From the NCBI GenBank assembly GCA_023411645.1, contig JAEYON010000055.1:18922-82921 (forward strand): a DNA stretch of 64,000 nucleotides, in the 5' to 3' direction. Origin of the DNA: Bacillota bacterium. GTDB taxonomy: Bacteria; Bacillota; Clostridia; Acetivibrionales; DTU013. A program made the translations under genes and the position numbers. Below the pieces are notes generated by a model that saw only the letters and a list, made by a program, of their open reading frames with translations, ran no database searches and had not been told where the DNA came from. Positions 33,871 to 43,503 of this stretch are shown in pieces; positions within the stretch are counted from its first letter, which is position 1, and each line of letters starts with the position of its first letter.

Positions 33871-35013
33871 TTATTCAAACAAAGCTGCAGCCCTGCCCAT
33901 ATTTTCTATTACCTGAACGCTGAAAGGGCATCTTCTCTCACAGCTGCCGCAGGCGATACATTCGGAAGCTTTATGAGGCAAAGCGGTATATTGTTCGTGA
34001 AGCTGGGCAGTGACAACATTATCCAAAGATGCAACATCCAGAAGTCTTGTTGTTGCCGCTATATCAATCTGTGACGGACATGGCAGGCAGTGATTGCAAT
34101 AGGCGCATTTCGCATGCAATGTACTCTTGAGACCCTTGAGTGCATCGCTGTAATCCTTTTGTTCCTCTGTGAGGTTCAGATAATTGACAGCCTCCAGAAC
34201 CTCATCCCGGGTTTTGCAGCCGATCAGTGTGCTTACGACAGCAGGACGGGACAGAGCGTAATGTATACACTGCCCTGTGGTAAGCGCCCGGCCAAACGGC
34301 GAGAATTCTTCTGAAAGCAGCCTCCCTGCACCGTAAGTCTTCATCGTGGTTATTGCTACGCCCTTGCTTTCACAAAGCTCATATAGCCTTGCTCTTACAG
34401 GATTGATCCCGCTAAATTGACCGGGGTCAAATTTTTTTTCCAGATACGAAAGAGCATTTGAGTCCTTGGGCAGCATATCAAAGGCAAGATTCGTACTGAA
34501 CATAAGAAGGTCGATAGCTCCTGTCTCTACAAGCCTCGCAGCCGTTTCCGGGTCATGTGAACTGGCGCCGATCGCACGGATCTTACCCTCCTGTTTTAAC
34601 TGCTGAACATATGATATATATTCAGTCTCAAACACACCCTTAAAATCCTCTTCAGTATCAATAAAGAACATCATGCCCAGATCAATGTAATCTGTTTTGA
34701 GGATGCGCAGCAGATCATCAAAATATCTGCGGCAGGTGGAGACATCCCGCGTTCTGTCATATTGCCCGTTTGTTTCTATCGAACCGATGTGACCCTGGAG
34801 CAGTACTTTGTCCCTTCTGCCTTTAAGTGCTTTTGATATATTTTCTCTTACAGGTGTGCCGGGCATGAAGAGATCAAAAATATTAATGTCAGATTCAAGA
34901 GCTGCGTCAATGACTTCCTCACATACCTCGTAAGGCCTGTGATCCAAATACTCCGTGCCAAGGCCTATGATACTTGCCTTCATACCGGTTTTCCCAATTG
35001 GTCTGTAAATCAT
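33871..35013 (-). CDS. Aldo/keto reductase-like protein with C-terminal 4Fe-4S clusters, catalytic tetrad lost
   Basis: In this 380-residue protein, residues 1-290 follow the aldo/keto reductase barrel (IGKTGMKASIIGLGTEYLD, YIDLG, AIGASSH). The C-terminus has cysteine clusters CAYCNHCLPCP and CIACGSCERRCP, as in COG1453 ferredoxin-type members. The Asp of the AKR tetrad is kept (IFDLF), but the Tyr five residues later is Gly, the Lys after the next strand is replaced (VLLQGH), and the His of the DLxxxH stretch is replaced (LGMMFF). Ordinary carbonyl reduction is therefore unlikely. It may be an electron-transfer or sensor protein, or use other chemistry. It transcribes divergently from nothing and shares direction with galM. 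Confidence 0.82.
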   Translation of the reverse strand: MIYRPIGKTGMKASIIGLGTEYLDHRPYEVCEEVIDAALESDINIFDLFMPGTPVRENISKALKGRRDKVLLQGHIGSIETNGQYDRTRDVSTCRRYFDDLLRILKTDYIDLGMMFFIDTEEDFKGVFETEYISYVQQLKQEGKIRAIGASSHDPETAARLVETGAIDLLMFSTNLAFDMLPKDSNALSYLEKKFDPGQFSGINPVRARLYELCESKGVAITTMKTYGAGRLLSEEFSPFGRALTTGQCIHYALSRPAVVSTLIGCKTRDEVLEAVNYLNLTEEQKDYSDALKGLKSTLHAKCAYCNHCLPCPSQIDIAATTRLLDVASLDNVVTAQLHEQYTALPHKASECIACGSCERRCPFSVQVIENMGRAAALFE

Positions 35014-35041
35014 AGCCCAACCTCCGTTATTATATATTCCG

Positions 35042-36103
35042 TTATTTTACATATGAAAATTTGTAAATTGTCGTATGCTTGTACTCATCTCCCGCTTTAA
35101 GTATAGGTGACGGGAAATGCTTGTGTTTCATGGCATTGGGGAAGTACTGCGTTTCAAGACACAGGCCGTTTCTCTTTTTATAAAAAGCTCCGCCCTTACC
35201 GGGGGTGTCCTTGATGAAGTTACCAGAATAGAACTGCACCCCGGGTTTTGTTGTGTAAACCTCCATCAAACGGCCTGTTTTCGGGTCGAACACTTCAGCA
35301 GCCTTTTCGGGGGCTTTTCCGCTGACATTAAGAATCCAGTTGTGATCGTAACCTTTTCCGCAGATGATTTGATCATCCGGGCTGTTGATCCCCGCGCCAA
35401 CACGTGTAAGGACTGTAAAGTCCATCGGCGTATTCTTTACATCGCGGATTTCTCCTGTTGGGATGCATTCTTCATTTATCACCGTAAAACGGTCCGCGTT
35501 GATTTTAAGCTCATGACCCAGAACATCTCCGGATGCATGTCCGGACAGGTTGAAATATGCGTGATTTGTCAGGTTAACAACCGTATCCATATCTGAAACG
35601 GCGTAGTATTCGATTTTCAGTTCACTTTCCTCTGTGAGAGTATACGTGACCTTGACATCCAGATTACCAGGGTAATTTTCCTCTTTGTCAGGGCTTCTGT
35701 AAAGAAGTTGTAAAGACTGTCCGCCACCCGCTGCTTCGACAATCCCAGCCTGCCATACAACCTTGTCGAAGCCTTTAATACCGCCATGCAGATGGTTCTT
35801 CCCATTATTCTCGGCCAGATGGTATACTGTCCCGTTTAATTCAAATTCAGAATTTTCAATTCTGTTTGCATGTCTTCCAATCAAGGCACCAAAGAAGTTT
35901 GTAAATTTGCAATAATCCTCCAGTGTATCAAAGCCCAGAGTGACATCGTCTATTTTTCCGTTTTTGTCCGGGACCTCGATGGATACAATGGTTCCTCCAT
36001 AATTAATAATTTTTACTGCCATACCGTTAGAATTGGTGAGTGTAAAAAGATCAACCTGTGATCCGTCAGACAAATTACCATAAAAGCTCTTTTGAATATT
36101 CAT
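35042..36103 (-). CDS. galM: Aldose 1-epimerase (galactose mutarotase)
   Basis: This 353-residue beta-sandwich enzyme interconverts alpha and beta anomers of galactose and other aldoses. Family motifs are present: GRHANRI near residue 70, NHLHGG (substrate His), NLTNHAYFNL with the catalytic base His, and a C-terminal LCLETQYFPN carrying the catalytic Glu. A GTG 6 bases upstream is in frame, but GGAGGG is spaced for ATG 36103. No other Leloir genes are near, which is common. It ends 28 bases before the aldo/keto-reductase-like gene, so the two may share a transcript. Confidence 0.92.
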   Translation of the reverse strand: MNIQKSFYGNLSDGSQVDLFTLTNSNGMAVKIINYGGTIVSIEVPDKNGKIDDVTLGFDTLEDYCKFTNFFGALIGRHANRIENSEFELNGTVYHLAENNGKNHLHGGIKGFDKVVWQAGIVEAAGGGQSLQLLYRSPDKEENYPGNLDVKVTYTLTEESELKIEYYAVSDMDTVVNLTNHAYFNLSGHASGDVLGHELKINADRFTVINEECIPTGEIRDVKNTPMDFTVLTRVGAGINSPDDQIICGKGYDHNWILNVSGKAPEKAAEVFDPKTGRLMEVYTTKPGVQFYSGNFIKDTPGKGGAFYKKRNGLCLETQYFPNAMKHKHFPSPILKAGDEYKHTTIYKFSYVK

Positions 36104-36146
36104 GGCCACCCTCCGCTTATATAAGCACTCTGCATTTTTTAGAATA

Positions 36147-36175
36147 ATTATAACATAATCTTACTAGTAGAACAA
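36147..36175 (-). promoter_or_regulatory. Candidate promoter of galM
   Basis: On the minus strand a perfect TATAAT (36152-36147) follows TTGTTC by 17 bases. The -35 matches only half of consensus. Confidence 0.4.
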
Positions 36176-36355
36176 ACGAGAAAGCTTTGGAAAGAGAAAA
36201 CGTATTACCGCTATTGTGCAACATCGGTGATAGACTGAATATTAACGAAAACTAAACAAAGGACAAAACTGGTAAAAAAACTTTAGCTGGGGTATAATAT
36301 GAGACGGGATATCCCTGAATATACAATAGCCGAGGATGGCGCGAGAGGTGGATTT

Positions 36356-38161
36356 ATGAGCGGAAATAAAAATACATTGCCGGTAAGAGATGATATTGAA
36401 GCAAAGTATAAATGGAAGCTTGAGGACATTTACGCAAGTGACGGCCTGTGGGAAGAGGACTTTAAGAAGGTGCGCAGCATGTCCGAAGCTATGCCTTCAT
36501 ACAGAGGCAGGCTTGCAGGTGACATGAAGGCGCTGATGGAATGCCTGAAACTCAGTGAAGAGATGATGGCTTTGAATGATAAAGTATTTGTCTATGCCAG
36601 AATGAGACGTGATGAAGATAACACCCAGTCGAAATATCAGGCGCTGACCGACAGGGCAATGGCGTTGAGTACAGATGTTTATGCCTCCGTTTCATTTATG
36701 GTGCCGGAGATCCTTTCTATAGATGAAACTCTACTTAAAAAGAGTGTTGATGAGGTTGAGGGATTGGCTATATACAAACAGTATATCAATGAACTGCTTA
36801 GGCAAAAGCAGCATATCCTTTCAGACCGGGAGGAGGAATTGCTTGCGCTTTCAGCAGAAATGGCCGGAGCTTCTTCGGATATCTTCACAATGTTCAACAA
36901 TGCCGATATCAGATTTGGGCATATAAAGGATGAGAACGGAGATGAGGTGGAAGTGACCAAGGGGCGGTATATCAAGTTCCTTGAATCCCCCGACAGGCGA
37001 GTTAGGGAGGATGCTTTCCATGCATTATACTCATCTTATTCTGCGATGATCAACACTCTGGCGGCATCACTGAACAGCAATATCAAAAAGAACAGATTTT
37101 ACGCCACCGTCAGAAAGTATGATTCCAGCCGCAGCGCATCACTGGACAGCGACAATGTGCCTGCATCTGTATATGACAATCTGATAGATACGGTCAATAA
37201 AAACCTGCCGCTGCTGCACAGGTATCTGAAACTTCGTAAAAAGGCTTTGAAGCTGGAGCAGCTGCATATGTATGATCTTTATGTCCCGATCGTCGAAGAA
37301 CCGCCAAAGCAAATCAGCTATGAGGAAGCCGTTGAAATGGTGAAAAAGGGACTTGCTCCGATGGGCTGCTGTTACCTGGAGGATCTGGAGGATGCCTTTA
37401 AGTCAGGCTGGATAGATGTATTTGAGAACAAGGGGAAAACCAGCGGAGCTTACTCTTGGGGGACGCACCTGACGCATCCCTTTGTGCTGCTGAACTATCA
37501 GGGAACGATCAACGATGTTTTTACAATTGCCCATGAGATGGGTCACGCAATGCACTCCTTCTATACAAATAAGACCCAGCCGTATATATATTCCGAGTAT
37601 AAGATCTTTGTGGCGGAGGTGGCTTCAACAGTCAATGAATCGCTGCTTATCAATTATCTTCTGGCGGTCACGCCGGACAAAAGGGAAAGGGCTTATCTGC
37701 TCAATCACTATCTGGAGGAATTCCGTGGCACCCTGTTCCGCCAGACTATGTTTGCAGAGTTTGAGAAGATCACCCATAACCTGATTGAGAGCGGAGAGGC
37801 ATTGACAGCGCAGGAATTCTGCAGGATTTACAGGGAGTTGAATGAAAAGTATTTTGGCGACCAGGTTGTCATTGACGATGAAATCGCTTTAGAATGGGCA
37901 AGGATACCGCATTTCTACTCCAGCTTCTATGTGTACAAATACGCCACCGGTATTTCTGCTGCAGTATCTCTATCACAGCAGATTCTAAAAGAAGGCGTTC
38001 CTGCTGTGGACCGCTACACCGAGTTCCTAAAGAGCGGCGGATCAGATTATCCGCTTGAGCTGCTGAAAAAGGCCGGTGTAGATCTGACAAGGCCGGAGCC
38101 GGTGGAGGATGCGCTGAAGACATTTGAATCTATTTTGGACGAACTTGAAAAACTGATATAA
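36356..38161 (+). CDS. pepF: Oligoendopeptidase F
   Basis: This 601-residue cytoplasmic M3-family zinc metallopeptidase cleaves oligopeptides of roughly 7-17 residues. The zinc motif HEMGH is at 393-397 (TIAHEMGHAMHSF), and the downstream Glu ligand region is EVASTVNE. The N-terminal helical domain and the C-terminal YKYATG region are typical, and the length is exactly that of PepF. The frame opens at 36299, but a TATAAT box lies at 36293-36298, directly before it. GAGGTGG precedes ATG 36356, so that is the start. It probably supports peptide recycling with the M29 aminopeptidase encoded next. Confidence 0.95.
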   Translation: MSGNKNTLPVRDDIEAKYKWKLEDIYASDGLWEEDFKKVRSMSEAMPSYRGRLAGDMKALMECLKLSEEMMALNDKVFVYARMRRDEDNTQSKYQALTDRAMALSTDVYASVSFMVPEILSIDETLLKKSVDEVEGLAIYKQYINELLRQKQHILSDREEELLALSAEMAGASSDIFTMFNNADIRFGHIKDENGDEVEVTKGRYIKFLESPDRRVREDAFHALYSSYSAMINTLAASLNSNIKKNRFYATVRKYDSSRSASLDSDNVPASVYDNLIDTVNKNLPLLHRYLKLRKKALKLEQLHMYDLYVPIVEEPPKQISYEEAVEMVKKGLAPMGCCYLEDLEDAFKSGWIDVFENKGKTSGAYSWGTHLTHPFVLLNYQGTINDVFTIAHEMGHAMHSFYTNKTQPYIYSEYKIFVAEVASTVNESLLINYLLAVTPDKRERAYLLNHYLEEFRGTLFRQTMFAEFEKITHNLIESGEALTAQEFCRIYRELNEKYFGDQVVIDDEIALEWARIPHFYSSFYVYKYATGISAAVSLSQQILKEGVPAVDRYTEFLKSGGSDYPLELLKKAGVDLTRPEPVEDALKTFESILDELEKLI

Positions 38162-38274
38162 CGTTACAGTTCACACTATCGTTGATATTGTGCAATAACG
38201 GAAACGGAGCTTCATTTGCAGGAGCTGTGACAAGGACAGCAGGCGTTATTATAGAAAGGAAGGATCGATAGAAC

Positions 38275-39390
38275 ATGACGGATCAAAGGATAGAATTGCT
38301 TGCGAAAAATCTAGTGAATTACTCATGTAAGGTTAAGCAGGGCGAGAAGGTGCTTATCGAGGTAAAGGGCTTTGAGCTGCCGCTTACAAAGGCTTTGATA
38401 AAAGAAGTGTATAATGCGGGTGGGATGCCGTTCGTCACTATAAAAAATGACGAGATTATCCGTGTACTGCTTAACGGCTGCAGTGAAGAGCAAATCAGGC
38501 TGATGGCCGCATTTGAACTCGACAGGATGAAGAATATGGATGCGTATATCGGCGTCAGGTATGCAGATAATACGAATGAGCTTGGGGATGTTCCCGAAGA
38601 AAAGATGAAGCTGTACAGCTCCCTATTCAACAAACCTGTCCACTCGGAGCAGAGGGTCGAACATACTAAATGGGTGGTTCTCAGGTATCCAAACAGCGCA
38701 ATGGCACAAATGGCAGAAATGTCTACAGAAGCTTTTGAAGACTTCTACTTTGACGTATGCAACCTGGATTATTCAAAAATGTCTAAAGCGATGGATCCGC
38801 TTGTAAAATGGATGGAGAAAACAGACCGCGTCAGAATCACCGGCACAAACACAGACCTGTCGTTCTCGATCAAAGGCCTGCCTGCAATAAAATGTGACGG
38901 TGGTCGGAACATCCCTGACGGCGAGGTTTTTACAGCGCCGGTCAGAGAATCGGTTAACGGGATCATCAGCTTCAATACTCCGGCAAAGTACCAGGGCTTC
39001 ACTTATGAAAATGTGACACTGGAATTCAAGGACGGTAGAATCATCAAAGCAACTGCCAACGATACAGAGAGGATCAATAAGGTCTTCGATACGGATGAAG
39101 GCGCAAGATACGTAGGTGAATTCTCTCTTGGAATAAACCCCTATATAGATAAGCCCATGAAAGACACTCTGTTTGATGAAAAAATCAAGGGTAGCTTCCA
39201 TTTTACACCGGGTAGCTGTTATGATGAGTGCAATAATGGGAACAAGTCGGCAATACACTGGGACTTGGTTTTCATTCAGAGGCCTGAATACGGCGGCGGA
39301 GAGATTTGGTTTGATGATACTCTGGTTCGTAAGGATGGTCTATTTGTTCCTGAGGAACTGCAGTGTCTGAACCCGGAGAATTTGAAATAG
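38275..39390 (+). CDS. M29-family aminopeptidase (thermophilic aminopeptidase/AmpS type)
   Basis: This 371-residue dimetal aminopeptidase removes N-terminal residues from peptides. The N-terminal QGEKVLIEVK region, the central TKWVVLRYPN, the FTAPVRESVNG segment and the C-terminal GNKSAIHWDLV are conserved M29 stretches holding the Glu, His and Asp metal ligands. Relatives are 370-415 aa. GAAAGGAAGG precedes the ATG. It follows pepF by 113 bases, in line with peptide degradation to free amino acids. Confidence 0.9.
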   Translation: MTDQRIELLAKNLVNYSCKVKQGEKVLIEVKGFELPLTKALIKEVYNAGGMPFVTIKNDEIIRVLLNGCSEEQIRLMAAFELDRMKNMDAYIGVRYADNTNELGDVPEEKMKLYSSLFNKPVHSEQRVEHTKWVVLRYPNSAMAQMAEMSTEAFEDFYFDVCNLDYSKMSKAMDPLVKWMEKTDRVRITGTNTDLSFSIKGLPAIKCDGGRNIPDGEVFTAPVRESVNGIISFNTPAKYQGFTYENVTLEFKDGRIIKATANDTERINKVFDTDEGARYVGEFSLGINPYIDKPMKDTLFDEKIKGSFHFTPGSCYDECNNGNKSAIHWDLVFIQRPEYGGGEIWFDDTLVRKDGLFVPEELQCLNPENLK

Positions 39391-39464
39391 ATGGCAGGGG
39401 ACTGTTCTCTTGTGTTCTGCCTGTAGTGTTTGATTTTGGAGGCTTTGTGAGGGTATGAGGGTAT

Positions 39465-40658
39465 ATGGATAATTGGATGATCGGTGCCAGGCTGGTTATT
39501 TTATTGTACTGTATTCTGTATTTTCTGCGGGGTGATATGGAAAGTATTCCGCTGGTTTTGCTGATGCTGCTGGCCTATATTTCTTTCACGGTTCTTTTTT
39601 ATATATTTAATAATCGCGTTGTAAGAAGAGGCTCCCGAATTGTTTCCATTGGGATTCTCGCTTTTGCTGCTATTGTTACGGAACCTTCATATCTGCTTCT
39701 TATTTCTGTTGATATTCTTGAGTTGCTTTCGGACTTTACTGACAATTGGAAGATCTGCCTGTTCTTTATGGTAATACCTTCCGTACTGGTTGGTAAGGAT
39801 TGGCTCGCCGAATATGTGGTCATCAGCCTGCTTGTGTTTTTGATCTATTTATTGGCGGCATATCATTTTCGGTCTTTTTCCGAACTGAAAAAGGCTAACG
39901 AAAGGCTTCGGGACAGAAACGAAGAACTGATTGGCAGGTTGGATGCAGGTAACGAATATGAGGCGCAGATGCGCTATTTGTCGCAGATCGAGGAGAGGAA
40001 CAGCCTGGCGCAAAGAATACATGACAAGGTTGGGCATACGCTGGCGGGAAGTATTATTCAACTGGAAGCGGCAGGATTAATACTGGAAAAGGACCGGGAC
40101 AAAGCGGTGGAGATCGTCAGGAATGTGACCGAGAACCTGAAGGACGGGATGGAAAGCATACGGCTTACGCTGCGCACAATAAAGCCGCCTGCGGAGCAGC
40201 TGGGAATCAACCGGATGAAGCTGATCCTGGAAGAGTTCACTATGAACCATTCAATTAAAACCTTCTTTTCCTATACCGGCAGCCTGGAAGTGATTTCCCA
40301 TCTGCACTGGAAAATCATAATTGACAATATGAAGGAGTCGCTGACTAATGCTCTTAAGTATTCGTCCGCTACCAGGATCAATGTGAAGCTTGAGGTTATG
40401 AACAGGCTGATCAAGACTGAAGTGAGTGATAATGGTATAGGCGCTCTTACCATTAAAAAAGGAATGGGTTTGTCAGGGATGGAAGAGCGGACGGAAAATG
40501 CCGGAGGAAAGCTTATTCTGGATGGCTCCAGCGGATTTTCAGTAATCACGCTCCTTCCTGCAGAACAGGTGAATACAGAAACCAAAAACTCGAACGATAA
40601 TAATTCGAATGTTATTTATTCAAGTGCCACTTATCCGAATAAGAGCGGGGAGGACTAA
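39465..40658 (+). CDS. NarL-type sensor histidine kinase
   Basis: This is a 397-residue membrane kinase of a two-component system. Four or five hydrophobic segments (about 6-135) form an integral sensor with almost no outside loops, then comes a short coiled coil (135-165). The HisKA_3 dimerisation/phosphoacceptor helix holds His186 in QRIHDKVGHTL, and a HATPase_c domain has N-box NMKESLTNALKYS and G-box DNGIG. The intramembrane-type sensor near an ABC exporter suggests sensing of membrane or envelope stress. Its stop is one base before the response-regulator start, so translation is coupled. Confidence 0.92.
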   Translation: MDNWMIGARLVILLYCILYFLRGDMESIPLVLLMLLAYISFTVLFYIFNNRVVRRGSRIVSIGILAFAAIVTEPSYLLLISVDILELLSDFTDNWKICLFFMVIPSVLVGKDWLAEYVVISLLVFLIYLLAAYHFRSFSELKKANERLRDRNEELIGRLDAGNEYEAQMRYLSQIEERNSLAQRIHDKVGHTLAGSIIQLEAAGLILEKDRDKAVEIVRNVTENLKDGMESIRLTLRTIKPPAEQLGINRMKLILEEFTMNHSIKTFFSYTGSLEVISHLHWKIIIDNMKESLTNALKYSSATRINVKLEVMNRLIKTEVSDNGIGALTIKKGMGLSGMEERTENAGGKLILDGSSGFSVITLLPAEQVNTETKNSNDNNSNVIYSSATYPNKSGED

Positions 40659-40659
40659 A

Positions 40660-41304
40660 ATGGCAATCAGAGTACTAATCGCGGATGATGACGCATTAAT
40701 CAGAGAAGGTTTAAATATCATCCTTCAGACAGATGAACGGTTTGAAGTCGTTGTTTGTGTTGAAAACGGTCTGCGGGCTCTGGAGTTCTGTATCAGGGAG
40801 CAGGTGGATGTTGCGCTGCTGGACGTGAGAATGCCCGTAATGGACGGACTTCAGGCCGCCAGAGAGATTTCCGGTGCAACAGGGACAAAACCATTGATCC
40901 TGACAACCTTTGATGATAATGATTTTATTCTCAATGCAGTAAAAAATGGTGCAAAAGGTTATTTGCTCAAGGGCAGCCCGCCTTCGCGAATCATGGATGC
41001 TATTCGGATCGTGCATGAAGGCGGTACTGTAATGCAAGATGTTGCGATGGATATCATAAAGCAGGAACTTTCATCAGGCAGGCATAAAAGCATTCCCGAA
41101 GGACTGCTCACAGACAGGGAAATGGATATTGCCGCGCTGATTGCGAAAGGACACTCAAATAAGGAGATTGCCAATAAGCTTTTTATGTCTGAGGGAACTA
41201 TTAAAAATTATATTTCGGCCATACTTGACAAAACTAATCTGGAGCACAGAACACAGATCGCCATCTACTACCTGACCGGCGACAAAGGTGCGATAGATGA
41301 GTGA
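40660..41304 (+). CDS. NarL/LuxR-type response regulator
   Basis: This 214-residue regulator has a receiver domain (about 1-120), acidic pocket Asp9-Asp11 and phosphoacceptor Asp55 (ALLDVRMP), and a LuxR-type helix-turn-helix (about 145-210; LTDREMDIAALIAKGHSNKEIA). GGGGAGG inside the end of the kinase gene precedes ATG 40660. An earlier in-frame ATG at 40609 lies inside the kinase gene and is rejected. It is phosphorylated by the kinase just upstream and probably controls the ABC exporter genes that follow the terminator at 41339. Confidence 0.95.
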   Translation: MAIRVLIADDDALIREGLNIILQTDERFEVVVCVENGLRALEFCIREQVDVALLDVRMPVMDGLQAAREISGATGTKPLILTTFDDNDFILNAVKNGAKGYLLKGSPPSRIMDAIRIVHEGGTVMQDVAMDIIKQELSSGRHKSIPEGLLTDREMDIAALIAKGHSNKEIANKLFMSEGTIKNYISAILDKTNLEHRTQIAIYYLTGDKGAIDE

Positions 41305-41338
41305 AGTCAACCCGCTCTTGTTACTTTAGTCATGAATA

Positions 41339-41379
41339 ACAGTGACCTTACGTACTAACGAAGGGGCGCTGTTTTTTTT
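41339..41379 (+). terminator. Rho-independent terminator between the two-component and ABC genes
   Basis: ACAGTGACCTT (41339-41349) pairs with AAGGGGCGCTGT (41361-41372) with one internal mismatch, followed by eight T. It separates the regulators from the ABC operon, although an ABC promoter must then lie in the next 30 bases (TTATAAT is present at about 41378). Confidence 0.8.
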
Positions 41380-41411
41380 ATAATTGAAGCATACAGGAAA
41401 GGGGTGTATAT

Positions 41412-42350
41412 ATGAGCACAGTCAAAATGGAACAAGTCACAAAAAGCTTCGGAGATATTATAGCAGTTGATAAAATGTCGCTAAGCATAGAAGAAAGGGA
41501 AATATTTGGGCTGCTTGGACCGAATGGAGCAGGCAAGAGTACGGTGATTAACATGATTACCGGACTTTTGAGTATTGATAAAGGGTCGATCAGTGTGAAC
41601 GGCAGCGACGTTAAAAAAGAAAAGATGACGATAAAAGCACAAATCGGCATAGTCCCGCAGGATATTGCCATTTATGAGGAACTTACCAGTCTTGAGAATG
41701 TACGGTTTTTTGCGAGTTTGTACGGATTGAGAGGAAAAGAGCTGGAGTCTGCAGCGTTGGAAGCCCTTGAATTTACCGGTCTTTCTGACAAAAGTAAAAG
41801 CTATCCTAAAAACTTTTCCGGCGGTATGAAGAGGAGGCTGAACATTGCCTGCGCCATTGCCCACAAACCAAGGCTCATTATCATGGATGAACCGACAGTC
41901 GGTATTGACCCTCAGTCGAGGAACCATATCCTCCAATCTGTAAAGAAACTCAATGAAATGGGAAGTACCATCATTTATACCAGTCACTACATGGAGGAAG
42001 TTGAGGAAATATGCAGCCGCATTGCGATCATGGATCATGGCAAGGTGATTGCACTGGGAACCTGTGACGAACTTATAGACCTGATCAACGACAGGAACAT
42101 TGTGTCGGTGACTGTCATGGATTCTGTTTCCAAAATAAACGAGGAAAGTATAATGGAAATATCAGGGGTTGACAGTGTGAAAATCGAAGAGAATACAGTA
42201 AAGATTTCAAGTGCTCGGGAAGTAAACAATTTGGATAAAATTATTAATTATTTCACCTCCAATGGTATATCGATCAACAGTGTCGAAAGTAAAAAGCCGG
42301 ATCTTGAGACAGTATTTTTGTCAATGACCGGCAGAAAACTCAGGGATTAG
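41412..42350 (+). CDS. ABC-2 transporter ATP-binding protein
   Basis: This 312-residue ATPase has Walker A GPNGAGKS (about residues 37-44), signature FSGGMKRR, Walker B LIIMDEPTVG and switch His in YTSHYMEE. The C-terminal extension (about 220-312) is the DUF4162-type domain common in drug and antibiotic export ATPases. It drives the two membrane permeases encoded next. AGGAAAGGGG precedes the ATG. It is likely induced by the adjacent two-component system. Confidence 0.94.
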   Translation: MSTVKMEQVTKSFGDIIAVDKMSLSIEEREIFGLLGPNGAGKSTVINMITGLLSIDKGSISVNGSDVKKEKMTIKAQIGIVPQDIAIYEELTSLENVRFFASLYGLRGKELESAALEALEFTGLSDKSKSYPKNFSGGMKRRLNIACAIAHKPRLIIMDEPTVGIDPQSRNHILQSVKKLNEMGSTIIYTSHYMEEVEEICSRIAIMDHGKVIALGTCDELIDLINDRNIVSVTVMDSVSKINEESIMEISGVDSVKIEENTVKISSAREVNNLDKIINYFTSNGISINSVESKKPDLETVFLSMTGRKLRD

Positions 42351-42363
42351 AGGAGGTGGGATT

Positions 42364-43503
42364 GTGAGAATATTACGGGTTATACTAAAAGAATTCAAGC
42401 AAAACATGAGGGACTATAAGTCAAATGCCTTGATGGTGCTGTTTCCAATTGTTTTAATCACTATACTTGGTGCGGCCTTCAGCGGGTTGTTCAGCAGTTC
42501 CGCTGCGCTTGAGGACGAGAAGGTATTATACAAGGTCGATGTGACGGAGAATGTACAATTTGCGGCTGCCTTTGAAAACTTTTGTGAATTATTGTCTGAT
42601 GAAACGGGAATTGTGTTTGAAAAGACAGAAGATGTGGAAGCTGCTAAGGCAGATACGGAAAACCATTCATATTCTGCGCTGGTGCATATAACAGAAAACC
42701 CGCTGCAAATCAATTTTTATAAAAATGAAAGAGCAGGCTTTAGCACAACGCTGATGGAAAACTCACTCAACAGCTTTATTAAAACATATGATGCAATGAC
42801 TGCTATCGCAGTGAACAATCCTACCGCTTTCGACAAGATGCAAGTTAAGGTAAACAAAGAATATGTGCGCATCAGGTCGCTGGATCCAAAGAGAAATCCC
42901 GGTTCTACGGATTATTATGCGATTACGATGTTGACGTTAATCATGTTGTATTCGTCACTTACGGGATTTTGGGGCATCAGGAGCGAAATCGATCAAAAAA
43001 CCGCTCCCAGGATACTATGCAGTCCGGTGCGCAGCTTTGAATTGCTGACAGGAAAGGTGATAGGCAGTTTCTTTGTAACAATTGTCCAGGGGGTTATAGT
43101 GATACTGTTCAGCAAATGGGTACTGAATGCTTATTGGGGTGAGAATATATTGCCCGTGGCAATTCTTATCCTGACATACGCTTTAATGACGGTAAGTATT
43201 GGTGTAGCTTTGGCCTTTCTAATCAGGAGCAGTGATGTTGCTTCTGGCATCCTGAACACTGTGATCCCTGTATTGGTGTTCCTTGGAGGAGGTTACATGC
43301 CTCTGAGTATTATGAATGGCTTCATTTTAAAGATAGCACAAGTATCACCGGTTTATTGGATCAATACGGCTTTGTTTAAAATTATTAATGAGCGAGATTA
43401 TTCCGGTATGCCGTCCTCAATAGCAATTAACCTCGGAATAGCCATGCTTTCCATTATAATCTCAGCAATATTTTCTAAAAGGGGGAAACTAGCATATGCG
43501 TAA
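42364..43503 (+). CDS. ABC-2 type permease, subunit 1
   Basis: This 379-residue membrane protein has one N-terminal helix (about 22-42), a large extracytoplasmic domain (about 45-190) and five C-terminal helices, the ABC-2 membrane 3/NatB layout. It starts with GTG after AGGAGGTGG. Its end overlaps the next gene by 8 bases. Both half-size permeases likely form a heterodimer exporting a peptide, lipid or antibiotic. Confidence 0.9.
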   Translation: MRILRVILKEFKQNMRDYKSNALMVLFPIVLITILGAAFSGLFSSSAALEDEKVLYKVDVTENVQFAAAFENFCELLSDETGIVFEKTEDVEAAKADTENHSYSALVHITENPLQINFYKNERAGFSTTLMENSLNSFIKTYDAMTAIAVNNPTAFDKMQVKVNKEYVRIRSLDPKRNPGSTDYYAITMLTLIMLYSSLTGFWGIRSEIDQKTAPRILCSPVRSFELLTGKVIGSFFVTIVQGVIVILFSKWVLNAYWGENILPVAILILTYALMTVSIGVALAFLIRSSDVASGILNTVIPVLVFLGGGYMPLSIMNGFILKIAQVSPVYWINTALFKIINERDYSGMPSSIAINLGIAMLSIIISAIFSKRGKLAYA

